Assembly: GCF_036227225.1 (NCBI RefSeq)
Contig: NZ_CP109444.1
Coordinates: 3,329,501-3,393,500 of the forward strand
Direction of reading: 5' to 3'
Origin: Streptomyces sp. NBC_01478
GTDB taxonomy: Bacteria; Actinomycetota; Actinomycetes; Streptomycetales; Streptomycetaceae
DNA: 64,000 nucleotides
Numbering within the stretch: position 1 is the first letter of the stretch; every line of letters starts with the position of its first letter. The position numbers were made by a program, and so were the translations under genes. A model generated the notes under the pieces. The model did not search any database and was not told the DNA's origin. It saw only the letters and a list, made by a program, of their open reading frames with translations. Below are positions 1 to 8,786 of the stretch, in pieces.

Positions 1-429
1 CTTGCCGGTGATGCGCGCGGGCAGCGCGCCCACGGCGGGCACGAAGACGGCGTCCACGATGCCGAAGACCAGGGCGAGCACGGCGAGCGGCCACAGTCCC
101 GGGCCGGTGAGGAACAACAGCGCGGCCACCGCGAGTACGGCCGCGCAGCGCACCGCGTCGCTGCCGATGACGACCCGGCGCGGACCGAAGCGGTCGGCGA
201 TCACCCCGCCGCCCAGCATCAGTACCGCGCGCGGCAGCGCGCTGACCGACATCACCAGGCCGGCCTGCGCCGGGGACCCGGCCTGTACGGCGGCCCAGGA
301 CAGGGCTACGTAGTAGACGCCGTCGCCGGCCATCGAGGCCGCGTAGGCGCCGAGCCAGCGCAGGACGTTGGGGTCGCGGTGGACGGGTCTGTCGGTGGCT
401 GTGCCGGGGGCTGTGAGCGTGGTGGGCAC
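1..429 (-). CDS. MFS transporter, N-terminal part only (runs off the window)
   Basis: The first 143 codons of a major facilitator superfamily permease are present; the rest lies beyond base 1. The translation shows a short polar N-terminus, then WLGAYAASMAGDGVYYVAL (helix 1), helix 2 ending in the loop ADRFGPRR that matches the MFS A-motif (GxLaDrxGrr type), and helices 3-4 (LAVAALLFL, LWPLAVLALVFGIVDAVFV). The start is the GTG at 429, with GGAGAGG about 10 bases upstream. It begins 22 bases after the winged-helix regulator stop on the same strand, so the two probably form a regulator-efflux operon. Substrate cannot be inferred. Confidence 0.8.
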   Translation of the reverse strand, partial: MPTTLTAPGTATDRPVHRDPNVLRWLGAYAASMAGDGVYYVALSWAAVQAGSPAQAGLVMSVSALPRAVLMLGGGVIADRFGPRRVVIGSDAVRCAAVLAVAALLFLTGPGLWPLAVLALVFGIVDAVFVPAVGALPARITGK

Positions 430-451
430 GGGAGTTGGTCCTCTCCGGGGC

Positions 452-1039
452 TCAGGCGCGGAACGGGAAGCCGTACAGGTGGATCGCGACGTTCTCCCGG
501 CCCTGGGTGTCGCCCGCCTGTTCGGCGGCTCGCCCCCTGGCCTGGTACTTCTTGATCAGGGCGTCCAACTCGTGCTGCAGTTCGGCGAGTTCGGGCGCGT
601 TGAGCCGTGGGAGGTACTCGGCGTCGAAGCCCGCAGAGCGCCACTCGTCGCTCCAGGACTCGGACTCGTCGAGGTGGCGCCGGTAGAGGTCGACACGCTG
701 CTCCAGCAGCGTCCGTACGAGCGCTCCCTGGGCGGCGAGCTTCTCGGGGGCGTCCTTCACGTCCTCGTGCCGCACGGTCAGGCTCTCGGCGGCGGTCCGC
801 CACCAGCGCTCCCGGCCGTCACCGCTCTGCTGCTCGGCCTCCTCGATCAGCCCGTGCTCGGCGAGCTTGCGCAGGTGGTAACTGACCAGCGAAACGGCCT
901 CGTCGACCTGGTCGGCGAGCTGCGAGGCGGTCGCGGTGCGGGCCACGTACAGCGCCCGGTACAGCTTGAGGCGCAGCGGGTGCGTGAACGCCTTGAGCGT
1001 CCCCAGATCGGTGATGGTGCGGGTCTCGTCCGAGCTCAT
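452..1039 (-). CDS. ArsR/HTH_20-type winged-helix transcriptional regulator
   Basis: 195 aa. The N-terminal ~75 residues carry a winged helix-turn-helix: FTHPLRLKLYRAL, then TATASQLADQ and SLVSYHLRKLAEHGLI as recognition helix, typical of ArsR-like regulators placed next to MFS pumps. The C-terminal half is helical and charged and may sense ligand or dimerise. No metal-binding CxC pair is seen, so a metal sensor is unlikely. The reading frame continues upstream to 1111, but that stretch reads through the inverted repeat at 1053-1104, so the ATG at 1039 is the more sensible start. Predicted to control itself and the MFS gene that follows. Confidence 0.82.
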   Translation of the reverse strand: MSSDETRTITDLGTLKAFTHPLRLKLYRALYVARTATASQLADQVDEAVSLVSYHLRKLAEHGLIEEAEQQSGDGRERWWRTAAESLTVRHEDVKDAPEKLAAQGALVRTLLEQRVDLYRRHLDESESWSDEWRSAGFDAEYLPRLNAPELAELQHELDALIKKYQARGRAAEQAGDTQGRENVAIHLYGFPFRA

Positions 1040-1052
1040 GCACTCGAGCCTA

Positions 1053-1104
1053 GATGCGAAAGAAAAGTTGCGCAATCTTTCTTGCGCAACTTTTCTTTCG
1101 CATC
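1053..1104. promoter_or_regulatory. Perfect 23-bp inverted repeat, probable operator of the adjacent winged-helix regulator
   Basis: Arms at 1053-1075 and 1082-1104 are exact reverse complements with a 6-base spacer. Each arm ends in the self-complementary octamer TTGCGCAA, and each can also be read as a near-palindrome GAAAAGTTGCGCAATCTTTC. The element therefore looks like two overlapping dimer sites rather than one hairpin. It lies 14 bases upstream of the regulator ATG, in the position of an autoregulatory operator. A transcript stem-loop is the alternative reading. Confidence 0.65.
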
Positions 1105-1113
1105 TGCCCACAA

Positions 1114-1146
1114 GTAAGCCCCGGCCGCCAGGCGGCCGGGGCTTAC
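1114..1146 (-). terminator. GC-rich hairpin terminating the his operon
   Basis: A 16-bp perfect stem (GTAAGCCCCGGCCGCC and its complement) with almost no spacer, 27 bases after the hisF stop. There is no T-tract, which is usual for Streptomyces terminators. It separates the his operon from the regulator transcription unit. Confidence 0.7.
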
Positions 1147-1172
1147 AACGCCTTACAAGGCCTCTACGGGTG

Positions 1173-1928
1173 TCACCTCACCGGGTGCCCCGCCTCCCGC
1201 AACGCCTGCTTGACCTCGCCGATCCGCAGGTCACCGAAGTGGAAGACGGAGGCCGCCAGCACCGCGTCCGCCCCCGCCGCCACCGCCGGCGGAAAGTCCG
1301 CGAGCTTGCCCGCGCCGCCGGAGGCGATGACCGGTACGGACACGTGCTTGCGGACCGCCGCGATCATCTCCAGGTCGTAGCCGTCCTTCGTGCCGTCCGC
1401 GTCCATCGAGTTCAGCAGGATCTCCCCCGCCCCCAACTCGGCCGCCCGGTGCGCCCATTCGACGGCGTCGATGCCGGTGCCCTTGCGGCCGCCGTGGGTG
1501 GTGACCTCGAAGGAACCCTCGGAAGTCCGCCGCGCGTCGACCGACAGCACCAGCACCTGCCGCCCGAACCGCTCCGCGATCTCCCGGATCAGCTCGGGCC
1601 GGTTGATCGCCGCCGTGTTGACGCCGACCTTGTCCGCGCCCGCCCGCAGCAGCTTGTCCACGTCCTCGGCCGTGCGGACGCCGCCGCCGACCGTGAGCGG
1701 GATGAAGACCTGCTCGGCGGTGCGGCGGACCACGTCGTACGTCGTCTCGCGGTTGCCGGAGGACGCGGTGATGTCCAGGAAGGTCAACTCGTCGGCGCCC
1801 TCGGCGTCGTAGACCTTGGCCATCTCCACGGGGTCGCCCGCGTCGCGCAGGTTCTGGAAGTTGACGCCCTTGACGACCCGGCCGTTGTCGACGTCCAGGC
1901 AGGGGATCACACGTACGGCGAGCGTCAT
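1173..1928 (-). CDS. hisF: Imidazole glycerol phosphate synthase, cyclase subunit HisF
   Basis: 251 aa, full length. HisF is the (beta/alpha)8 half of the glutamine-dependent synthase that converts PRFAR plus ammonia to imidazole glycerol phosphate and AICAR; ammonia comes from HisH. The two catalytic aspartates are visible: D12 in [14 protein letters not shown] and D131 in LSVDARR. Phosphate-binding glycines occur in TVGGGVRT and IASGGAGK. It is the last gene of the operon: its ATG overlaps the TGA of the Rid gene by four bases (ATGA), and a hairpin follows. Confidence 0.97.
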   Translation of the reverse strand: MTLAVRVIPCLDVDNGRVVKGVNFQNLRDAGDPVEMAKVYDAEGADELTFLDITASSGNRETTYDVVRRTAEQVFIPLTVGGGVRTAEDVDKLLRAGADKVGVNTAAINRPELIREIAERFGRQVLVLSVDARRTSEGSFEVTTHGGRKGTGIDAVEWAHRAAELGAGEILLNSMDADGTKDGYDLEMIAAVRKHVSVPVIASGGAGKLADFPPAVAAGADAVLAASVFHFGDLRIGEVKQALREAGHPVR

Positions 1929-2341
1929 GACGAGCCCTCCCCGCGCGGCGCCGCCGGGTCCCGGTACGCCTCCACCTCGACCTCGACGACCAGGCTCGGG
2001 TCGACGAAGCCGGACACGATGATCATGGACGCGGCGGGCCGGATCGCGTCGAACAGCTCCTTGTGTGCGCGGCCCACGTCCTCAACGTCCCGGGCGTGGG
2101 TGATGTACATACGGGTGCGCACCACATCGGTCGGGCCGAGACCCAGTTGTTCCAGCGCCGCGAACGCCACGTTGAACGCGTTGACCGTCTGCTCGTAGGG
2201 ACCGCCCCCGGCGATCTCGCCGTCCACTATCGACGTGCACCCGGAGACCAGCACCAGGCCGTTCGGCAGCTCCACCGCGCGGGAGTAGCCGAAGGCGTCC
2301 TCCCAGGGCGCGCCGGTCGCGACGCGTCGTAGCTCGGTCAC
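1925..2341 (-). CDS. Rid family (YjgF/YER057c/UK114) protein embedded in the his operon
   Basis: 138 aa, a complete Rid-fold protein (trimeric chorismate-mutase-like family). In RidA proper a conserved arginine in the P-A-R-S segment binds the substrate carboxylate for 2-aminoacrylate deamination. Here the corresponding segment reads RPAASM, with alanine at that place, so it probably belongs to the Rid groups without imine deaminase activity. The start overlaps the priA stop and its stop overlaps the hisF start, so it is translationally locked between two histidine enzymes. A role in clearing a reactive histidine or purine intermediate is possible but is inference. Confidence 0.88.
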   Translation of the reverse strand: MTELRRVATGAPWEDAFGYSRAVELPNGLVLVSGCTSIVDGEIAGGGPYEQTVNAFNVAFAALEQLGLGPTDVVRTRMYITHARDVEDVGRAHKELFDAIRPAASMIIVSGFVDPSLVVEVEVEAYRDPAAPRGEGSS

Positions 2342-3066
2342 AGGGCCACCGCCTCCAAGGCCTCTTCCAGGGTGAACGCCTTCGCGTAGAGGGCCTTCCC
2401 GACGATGGAGCCCTCGACACCGAGGGGTACCAGCTCGGCGATGGCGCGGAGGTCGTCGAGCGACGACACCCCGCCGGAGGCCACGACCGGGCGGTCGGTC
2501 GCCGCGCAGACGTTGCGCAGCAGCTCCAGGTTGGGGCCCTGGAGGGTGCCGTCCTTGGCGATGTCGGTGACCACGTACCGGGCGCAGCCCTCGGAGTTGA
2601 GGCGGTCCAGCGTCTCGTAGAGGTCGCCGCCGTCACGCGTCCAGCCGCGTCCGCGCAGGGTCGTGCCACGTACGTCGAGGCCGACCGCGATCTTGTCGCC
2701 GTGCTCGGCGATGACCTTGGCGACCCACTCCGGGGTCTCCAGCGCGGCGGTGCCGAGGTTCACCCGGGTGCAGCCGGTGGCGAGGGCGGCGGCGAGGGTG
2801 TCGTCGTCGCGGATGCCGCCGGACAGCTCGACCTTGATGTCCATGGCGCCGGCGACCTCGGCGATGAGCTTGCGGTTGTCGCCGGTGCCGAACGCGGCGT
2901 CCAGGTCGACGAGGTGCAGCCACTCGGCGCCGGAGCGCTGCCAGGCGAGGGCCGCCTCCAGGGGCGAGCCGTAGGAGGTCTCCGAACCGGACTCGCCGTG
3001 CACGAGGCGGACGGCCTGGCCGTCGCGGACGTCCACGGCGGGGAGGAGTTCGAGCTTCGAAGGCAT
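2338..3066 (-). CDS. priA: Bifunctional HisA/TrpF isomerase PriA
   Basis: 242 aa. It catalyses the ProFAR-to-PRFAR Amadori rearrangement of histidine synthesis; in Streptomyces and Mycobacterium the same enzyme also performs the TrpF step (PRA to CdRP). Seen: D12 in [11 protein letters not shown]131 at the end of strand 5, the GRGWTRDGG segment holding the tryptophan (W142) characteristic of PriA, and [13 protein letters not shown] around D168/D172. The ATG at 3066 shares one base with the hisH TGA. An open frame continues upstream but lies inside hisH. The bifunctional call rests on the family and the tryptophan, not on the absence of trpF, since the genome is not visible. Confidence 0.93.
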   Translation of the reverse strand: MPSKLELLPAVDVRDGQAVRLVHGESGSETSYGSPLEAALAWQRSGAEWLHLVDLDAAFGTGDNRKLIAEVAGAMDIKVELSGGIRDDDTLAAALATGCTRVNLGTAALETPEWVAKVIAEHGDKIAVGLDVRGTTLRGRGWTRDGGDLYETLDRLNSEGCARYVVTDIAKDGTLQGPNLELLRNVCAATDRPVVASGGVSSLDDLRAIAELVPLGVEGSIVGKALYAKAFTLEEALEAVAL

Positions 3067-3725
3067 CAGAGGGTTCCGATCCAATTGTTCAACAACTGCG
3101 CTCCGGCGTCGCCGGACTTCTCGGGGTGGAACTGGGTGGCCCACAGGGCGCCGTTCTCCACGGCTGCCACGAAGGGCTTGCCGTGCGTCGACCAGGTCAC
3201 CAGGGGGGCGCGCATCGCCAGGTTCACGACTTCGAGGGACCAGTCGTGGACGGCGTAGGAGTGCACGAAGTAGAAGCGCGCGTCCGCGTCGAGGCCCGCG
3301 AAGAGCTGGGAGCCCGCCGGGGTGTCCACGGTGTTCCAGCCCATGTGGGGCACGATCGCGGCCTGCAACGGCTCGACCGAACCGGGCCACTCGTCCAGGC
3401 CCTCGGTCTCGACGCCGTGCTCGATGCCGCGCGCGAACAGGATCTGCATGCCGACGCAGATGCCCATCACCGGGCGCCCGCCGGCCAGTCGGCGGCCGAC
3501 GATCCAGTCGCCGCGCGCTTCCTTCAGGCCCTGCATGCAGGCGGCGAAGGCGCCGACGCCCGGGACCAGCAGCCCGTCCGCGTTCATGGCCTTGTCGTAG
3601 TCGCGCGTGATCTCGACCTCGGCACCGGTGCGCGCGAGGGCACGCTCGGCGGACCGGACGTTCCCGAAGCCGTAGTCGAAGACGACCACCTTCTTCGCCG
3701 CGTTCTTGGATGCGCTCAACTCCAC
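3066..3725 (-). CDS. hisH: Imidazole glycerol phosphate synthase, glutaminase subunit HisH
   Basis: 219 aa from the GTG at 3725. Class I glutamine amidotransferase that feeds ammonia to HisF. Catalytic triad visible: nucleophile C90 in GICVGMQ, and H200/E202 in TQFHPEKSG. The oxyanion-strand region is PGVGAF. The GTG start overlaps the end of the small membrane-protein gene by ten bases; an in-frame ATG at 3758 lies deeper inside that gene and would add an Ala/Gly-rich tail foreign to the family. The short lysine-containing leader (SASKNAAKK) before the first beta strand also occurs in streptomycete HisH as I recall it. Confidence 0.93.
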   Translation of the reverse strand: MELSASKNAAKKVVVFDYGFGNVRSAERALARTGAEVEITRDYDKAMNADGLLVPGVGAFAACMQGLKEARGDWIVGRRLAGGRPVMGICVGMQILFARGIEHGVETEGLDEWPGSVEPLQAAIVPHMGWNTVDTPAGSQLFAGLDADARFYFVHSYAVHDWSLEVVNLAMRAPLVTWSTHGKPFVAAVENGALWATQFHPEKSGDAGAQLLNNWIGTL

Positions 3726-3880
3726 ACCGCCAGCCGCATGACCCCCGCGACCAGACACATCGCCGCGCCGATGGAGACCAGCACGATGAGGCTCGCCGGC
3801 ATCTTCTGCTTGACGAAGGAGTAGACCCCGCCGAGGAGGAAGAGTCCGACGACGATCAGGAGGCTGGAGAGGCCGGTCAC
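3716..3880 (-). CDS. 54-aa membrane microprotein in the his operon
   Basis: Not a recognised enzyme. The GTG at 3880 overlaps the hisB TGA (GTGA), and the last ten bases overlap the hisH start, so the frame is tightly integrated in the operon. The product is two hydrophobic helices, [18 protein letters not shown] and [19 protein letters not shown], joined by KQKMPA, with a short C-terminus RLAVWS. No charged residue lies within the helices except at the ends. The coupling on both sides argues for real translation. Function is unknown; a membrane anchor or regulatory role for the pathway is speculation. Confidence 0.72.
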   Translation of the reverse strand: MTGLSSLLIVVGLFLLGGVYSFVKQKMPASLIVLVSIGAAMCLVAGVMRLAVWS

Positions 3881-4470
3881 AGCGCGCCCTTCGTGGAGGG
3901 GAGGATGCCGGCCGCGCGCGGGTCGCGCTCGGAGGCGTACCGCAGGGCGCGGGCGAGCGCCTTGAACTGGCACTCCACGATGTGGTGCGCGTTGCGCCCG
4001 TACGGCACGTGCACGTGCAGCGCGATCTGGGCCTGGGCGACGAAGGACTCCAGGATGTGCCGGGTCATCGTCGTGTCGTACTCGCCGATCATCGGCGCCA
4101 TGTTCTCGGGCTCGGTGTGCACGAGGTAGGGGCGGCCGGACAGGTCGACGGTGACCTGGGCGAGGGACTCGTCCAGCGGGACCGTGCAGTTGCCGAAGCG
4201 GTAGATCCCGACCTTGTCGCCGAGCGCCTGTTTGAAGGCGGCGCCGAGGGCGAGGGCGGTGTCCTCGATGGTGTGGTGCGAGTCGATGTGCAGATCGCCC
4301 TCGGTCTTCACGGTGAGGTCGAACAGACCGTGCCGGCCGAGCTGGTCGAGCATGTGGTCGTAGAAGCCGACTCCTGTCGCCACGTCGACCTTGCCGTGCC
4401 CGTCGAGATCGATCTCGACGAGGACCGACGTCTCCTTGGTCGTCCGCTCCACACGTCCTACGCGGTTCAT
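3877..4470 (-). CDS. hisB: Imidazoleglycerol-phosphate dehydratase
   Basis: 197 aa, the monofunctional dehydratase (no HisB-N phosphatase domain). It forms imidazole acetol phosphate using a two-metal centre. The duplicated metal-binding signatures are visible: HHTIED at residues 65-70 and AHHIVE at 161-166. The start ATG at 4470 overlaps the hisC TGA as ATGA, and its stop overlaps the GTG of the membrane microprotein. Confidence 0.97.
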   Translation of the reverse strand: MNRVGRVERTTKETSVLVEIDLDGHGKVDVATGVGFYDHMLDQLGRHGLFDLTVKTEGDLHIDSHHTIEDTALALGAAFKQALGDKVGIYRFGNCTVPLDESLAQVTVDLSGRPYLVHTEPENMAPMIGEYDTTMTRHILESFVAQAQIALHVHVPYGRNAHHIVECQFKALARALRYASERDPRAAGILPSTKGAL

Positions 4471-5576
4471 GTGCTCTGCTCCTTCATCAACTCACGGACC
4501 GCGTCCAGGAACGCGTCGTTCTCTTCGGGGGTTCCGGCGGAGACCCGCAGCCACCCCGGGATGCCGTTGTCCCGGACCAGGACGCCCCGGTCGAGGATCG
4601 CCTGCCAGGCGATGTGGGAGTCCGCGAACCGGCCGAACTGCACGAAGTTGGCGTCGGACTCGACGACTTCACAGCCGAGGGCACGCAACTCCCGTACCAG
4701 CCGGTCGCGTTCGCCCTTCAGCTGCTCCACATACCCGAGCAGTGTGTCGGTGTGCTCCAGGGCGGCCAGCGCGGTCGCCTGGGTGACGGCCGACAAGTGG
4801 TAGGGCAGCCGTACGAGTTGGACGGCGTCGACGACCGCCGGGTGCGCGGCGAGATAGCCGAGACGCAGGCCCGCCGCGCCGAACGCCTTCGACATGGTCC
4901 GGGAGACGACGAGATTCGGCCGATCTTCGAGCAGCGGCAGCAGCGAGTCGCCGTGGCTGAACTCGATGTACGCCTCGTCGACGATCACCATCGACGGCTT
5001 GGCGGCCTGCGCGGCCTCGTACAGCGCGAGCACCGTCTCGGGCGGAACGGCGTTGCCCGTGGGGTTGTTGGGGGTCGTGACGAACACGACGTCGGGCTTG
5101 TTCTCGGCGATCCAGCGCTCGGCGGCGGCGAGATCGATCGTGAAGTCCTCGTTGCGCGGGCCGGAGATCCAGCCGGTCCCCGTGCCGCGCGCGATGAGCG
5201 CGTGCATCGAGTACGACGGCTCGAAGCCGATCGCGGTACGGCCGGGCCCGCCGAAGGTCTGGAGCAGTTGCTGGATGACCTCGTTGGAGCCGTTGGCCGC
5301 CCAGACGTTCTCGATGCCGACCCGGTGATTACCGGTCTTCGTCAGGTAGTTGGCCAGCTCCGTGCGCAACTCGACCGCGTCCCGGTCGGGGTAGCGGTTG
5401 AGGTCGCGGGCGGCCTCGCGGACTCGCTCGGTGATCCGCTCGACCAGGGCCTCGGGCAGCGGGTAGGGGTTCTCGTTGGTGTTCAGCCGTACGGGGACGT
5501 CCAACTGGGGCGCGCCGTAAGGGGACTTGCCGCGCAGCTCGTCCCGTACGGGAAGATCGTCGATTCCGAAGCTCAC
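4467..5576 (-). CDS. hisC: Histidinol-phosphate aminotransferase
   Basis: 369 aa, PLP fold-type I aminotransferase converting imidazole acetol phosphate and glutamate to histidinol phosphate. Seen: the substrate-arm LNTNENPYP near residue 35, TTPNNPTGN around 168-175, the cofactor-contacting VDEAYIEF (D200, Y203), and the Schiff-base lysine K230 in SRTMSKAFG. The GTG at 5576 overlaps the hisD TGA (GTGA); the upstream frame extension belongs to hisD sequence. Confidence 0.96.
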   Translation of the reverse strand: MSFGIDDLPVRDELRGKSPYGAPQLDVPVRLNTNENPYPLPEALVERITERVREAARDLNRYPDRDAVELRTELANYLTKTGNHRVGIENVWAANGSNEVIQQLLQTFGGPGRTAIGFEPSYSMHALIARGTGTGWISGPRNEDFTIDLAAAERWIAENKPDVVFVTTPNNPTGNAVPPETVLALYEAAQAAKPSMVIVDEAYIEFSHGDSLLPLLEDRPNLVVSRTMSKAFGAAGLRLGYLAAHPAVVDAVQLVRLPYHLSAVTQATALAALEHTDTLLGYVEQLKGERDRLVRELRALGCEVVESDANFVQFGRFADSHIAWQAILDRGVLVRDNGIPGWLRVSAGTPEENDAFLDAVRELMKEQST

Positions 5577-6910
5577 TTGCCGGGCACCTTCCAGCCGAAC
5601 CTTGCCTTGACCGCCGCGCCGTGCGCGGGCAGGTCCTCCGCCTCCGCCAGCGTGACCACGTGATGCGCCACGTCCGCCAGCGCGTCCTTCGTGTAGTCGA
5701 CGATGTGGATGCCGCGCAGGAAGGACTGCACGGAGAGCCCGGAGGAGTGGCAGGCGCAACCGCCGGTCGGCAGCACGTGGTTGGAGCCGGCCGCGTAGTC
5801 GCCGAGGGAGACGGGCGCCCAGGGCCCGACGAAGATCGCGCCCGCGTTGCGTACCCGGTCGGCCACGGCGGCCGCGTCCGCCGTCTGGATCTCCAGGTGC
5901 TCGGCGCCGTACGCGTCGACGACCCTGAGCCCCTCCTCGATGCCGTCGACGAGGACGATCGCGGACTGCCGGCCGGCCAGCGCCGGGGCGATCCGGTCCT
6001 CGATGTGCTTGGTGGCCGCGACCTGCGGTTCGAGTTCCTTCTCGACCGCGTCCGCGAGCGTCACGGAGTCCGTGACCAGGACGGCCGCGGCGAGCGGGTC
6101 GTGCTCGGCCTGGCTGATCAGGTCGGCCGCGACGTGCACCGGGTCGGCGGTGTCGTCCGCGAGGATCGCGATCTCAGTGGGGCCGGCCTCGGTGTCGATA
6201 CCGATCTTGCCCGCGAAGTAGCGCTTGGCGGCGGCGACCCAGATGTTGCCGGGGCCGGTGACCATGTTGGCCGGGGCGCAGGACTCGGTGCCGTGGGCGA
6301 ACATCGCGACGGCCTGGGCGCCGCCGACGGCGTAGACCTCGTCGACACCGAGCAGCGCGCAGGCGGCGAGGATCGTGGGGTGCGGCAGACCGCCGAAGTC
6401 CGCCTGCGGCGGGGACGCGAGCGCGACGGAGCCGACGCCCGCCTCCTGGGCCGGGACCACGTTCATGATCACGGAGGACGGGTAGACCGAGCGTCCGCCG
6501 GGCGCGTACAGCCCCACCCGGTCGACCGGCACCCACTTCTCGGTGACCGAACCGCCGGGCACGACCTGGGTGGTGTGGGTCGTACGGCGCTGCTCGCGGT
6601 GGACGAGCCGGGCGCGCCGGATGGACTCCTCCAGGGCCGCGCGCACGGCCGGGTCGAGCTGCTCCAGCGCGTCGACGAGTGCCTGGGCCGGGACCCGTAC
6701 CGATTCCAGCCGCACCCCGTCGAACTTCTCGGCGAAGTCGATCAGCGCCGCGTCGCCCCGATGATGCACGGCCTCGCAGATCGGCCGCACCTTCTCCAGG
6801 GCGGCCGAGACGTCGAAGTCGGCTCGGGGCAGCAGGTCGCGCAGGGCGGGCCCTCCGGGGAGGGCGTCACCGCGCAGATCGATTCGGGCCAGAAAAGAAG
6901 AAGGCAGCAC
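5573..6910 (-). CDS. hisD: Histidinol dehydrogenase
   Basis: 445 aa from the GTG at 6910. Zn-dependent, NAD-linked oxidation of histidinol to histidine, the last step of the pathway. Seen: the NAD-loop GPGNIWV, zinc ligands Q267 and H270 in SQAEHDP, and the catalytic E337-H338 pair in YGAEHLEIQ. An ATG at 6952 would add 14 residues including three cysteines (AVCENCC), which do not belong to the family, so GTG just before [14 protein letters not shown] is preferred. It is the first gene of the his operon and is divergent from the gene at 7081. No strong -35/-10 and no histidine-rich leader peptide was seen in the 170-bp gap. Confidence 0.94.
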   Translation of the reverse strand: MLPSSFLARIDLRGDALPGGPALRDLLPRADFDVSAALEKVRPICEAVHHRGDAALIDFAEKFDGVRLESVRVPAQALVDALEQLDPAVRAALEESIRRARLVHREQRRTTHTTQVVPGGSVTEKWVPVDRVGLYAPGGRSVYPSSVIMNVVPAQEAGVGSVALASPPQADFGGLPHPTILAACALLGVDEVYAVGGAQAVAMFAHGTESCAPANMVTGPGNIWVAAAKRYFAGKIGIDTEAGPTEIAILADDTADPVHVAADLISQAEHDPLAAAVLVTDSVTLADAVEKELEPQVAATKHIEDRIAPALAGRQSAIVLVDGIEEGLRVVDAYGAEHLEIQTADAAAVADRVRNAGAIFVGPWAPVSLGDYAAGSNHVLPTGGCACHSSGLSVQSFLRGIHIVDYTKDALADVAHHVVTLAEAEDLPAHGAAVKARFGWKVPGK

Positions 6911-7080
6911 ACAGCAATTCTCGCAGACGGCGATCGAGCCCTGCTCGCGCATATCAATGGCTGATACAGAACGTGGCCGGAACCCGGAAGATCCCCTTCA
7001 CGTCTAGTGTTCCGGGCGTCACGGAGCGGGCATGAACAGCCGTGCGAAACCCGTGAGTAGTTGAGAGGGATGAAAGAGCA

Positions 7081-8658
7081 GTGACCGAAGGTGCCGGCAT
7101 CCGCGCGGGCGACGTGCCGGCGGATGCGACCGCCGCCGAACTGGGCATGTGGCAGGCCTTCCGCAACGGCAGCGTGTACGACCTGAGCAGCGGCGACAGT
7201 GTCGTCGACGATCCGCACGGCGGACATCCGTGGGGCCCCGAGCGGACCGTCCGGGCACGCATCGTGTGCTGGCTGCTCCTCGACGGACCGCCCGCGCTGT
7301 CGGGCCGGGTGGCCTCCCTGAAACTCACCGGTGTGCAGATCAGCGGCGTCCTGGACGTGGCGGGCGGCACCGTCACGCCGTACGTCGAGCTGAAGGGCTG
7401 CCGTTTCGAGCGGGAGGTGCTGCTGCCGGAGGCCCACTTCCGGACCGTACGGCTGGTGAACTGCTCGGTGCCGCGGCTGGAGGCGGCCCGGGTGCACACG
7501 GAGGGTGACCTGCATCTGCCGCGCTGCCGGTTCCACAACGGCGTACGGCTGACCGACGCGCACATCGGCACCGATCTGCTGCTCAACCAGGCGATCGTCT
7601 ACCGGGACCGCACGGGCCGTTCCATCGCCGCCGACGGGATGACCGTAGGACAGGACCTCCAGGCCGAACTCCTCGAATCGCACGGTGAGTTGAGCCTGCG
7701 CAGCGCCAAGGTGGGCGTCTCGCTGAGCCTGCGCGGTGCCCGGCTGGCCAACCCGTACACCCGACTCGCCCTGAACGCGCCCCAGTTGACCGTGGGCCGC
7801 ACCCTGTACCTCACCCCGGCCGGGGTCGGCGGCCCCGGGCTGAGCGGCACGACACCCGCGCGCGGGACCCGCATCCAGCGGTTCACCTGCCAGGGCGGAG
7901 TGCGCCTGGACGACGGGCGGTTCGGGGACGCGGTGGACCTGGAGCGGGCCCGGTTCACGTTCACGGACGACCAGGAGCTGTCGCTGCTGCGGGTGCAGAC
8001 GCCCGAGTTGCGCTTCCTCGGGGAGAAACCGCAGCGCGGCAAGGTGGTGCTGTCGGGGGCCAGGATCGTCAACCTGATCGACGGGAAGGACAGTTGGCCG
8101 GGTCCGGGCAATCTCCACACGGGCGGCTTCGTGTACGAGAACCTCGTACCGCAGGGCCCGTTCCCGCTGGAGACCCGCCTCGACTGGGTGGCCGCGGCGA
8201 CCCCCGAGTACAACCCGGAGCCGTACGAGCGGCTCGCGACCGTGCTGCGCAACGCCGGTGAGGACGAGGACGCGCGGGAGGTGCTGCTCGCCAAGCAGCG
8301 CCGGCGCCGGGAGAGTCTGCCCGTCGCGGCCAAGGTGTGGGGGTTCGCGCAGGACTGGACGGTCGCCTACGGGTACCGGCCGGGCCGGGCCGCCGTATGG
8401 ATGGCGGTGCTGTGGGCGGCCAGTTCGCTGGCCTTCGCGCACGCCGACCACGCGCCGGTGAGCGCGAACGGGCATCCGCCGTGGAGCCCCGCCCTGTTCG
8501 CGCTGGACCTGCTGCTGCCGGTGATCGACCTGGGGCAGGTGGGCCAGTGGCAGTTGCACGGCGGCTGGCAGTGGCTGTCCGTGGTGCTGATCCTGCTGGG
8601 CTGGATCCTGGCCACGACGGTGGCGGCGGGGGCGACCCGGCTGCTCAGGCGGGGATAG
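7081..8658 (+). CDS. Repeat-containing membrane protein (often labelled oxidoreductase in streptomycetes)
   Basis: 525 aa. From about residue 75 to 350 the sequence is a run of short beta-type segments (GVQISGVLDVAGG, VELKGCRFEREVLLPEAHF, LHLPRCRFHNGVRLTDAHI) spaced at about 20-22 residues, resembling a right-handed beta-helix or pentapeptide-like solenoid. A positively charged linker follows (KQRRRRESLPVAAKVWG), then two or three C-terminal membrane helices. I see no Rossmann or flavin motif, so an oxidoreductase label is unsupported. GTG at 7081 has GAGAGGG upstream. It is divergent from hisD. Confidence 0.72.
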   Translation: MTEGAGIRAGDVPADATAAELGMWQAFRNGSVYDLSSGDSVVDDPHGGHPWGPERTVRARIVCWLLLDGPPALSGRVASLKLTGVQISGVLDVAGGTVTPYVELKGCRFEREVLLPEAHFRTVRLVNCSVPRLEAARVHTEGDLHLPRCRFHNGVRLTDAHIGTDLLLNQAIVYRDRTGRSIAADGMTVGQDLQAELLESHGELSLRSAKVGVSLSLRGARLANPYTRLALNAPQLTVGRTLYLTPAGVGGPGLSGTTPARGTRIQRFTCQGGVRLDDGRFGDAVDLERARFTFTDDQELSLLRVQTPELRFLGEKPQRGKVVLSGARIVNLIDGKDSWPGPGNLHTGGFVYENLVPQGPFPLETRLDWVAAATPEYNPEPYERLATVLRNAGEDEDAREVLLAKQRRRRESLPVAAKVWGFAQDWTVAYGYRPGRAAVWMAVLWAASSLAFAHADHAPVSANGHPPWSPALFALDLLLPVIDLGQVGQWQLHGGWQWLSVVLILLGWILATTVAAGATRLLRRG

Positions 8659-8786
8659 CGACCGGTCGCGCACAGTGCTCGAACAGGTGAGCAACAGTCA
8701 CCTTTTACCTGGGCTTGACCGAGGCGCGTACAACTTTCCACGGGGTGCCCAAACGGTCTGGCGCACTCCGGATCCGCGGTCATTCA

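Noticed and set aside
6911..7080. Histidine-rich leader peptide or attenuator before hisD
   Set aside because: No run of His codons, no short frame with a ribosome-binding site and no terminator hairpin were found in the gap.
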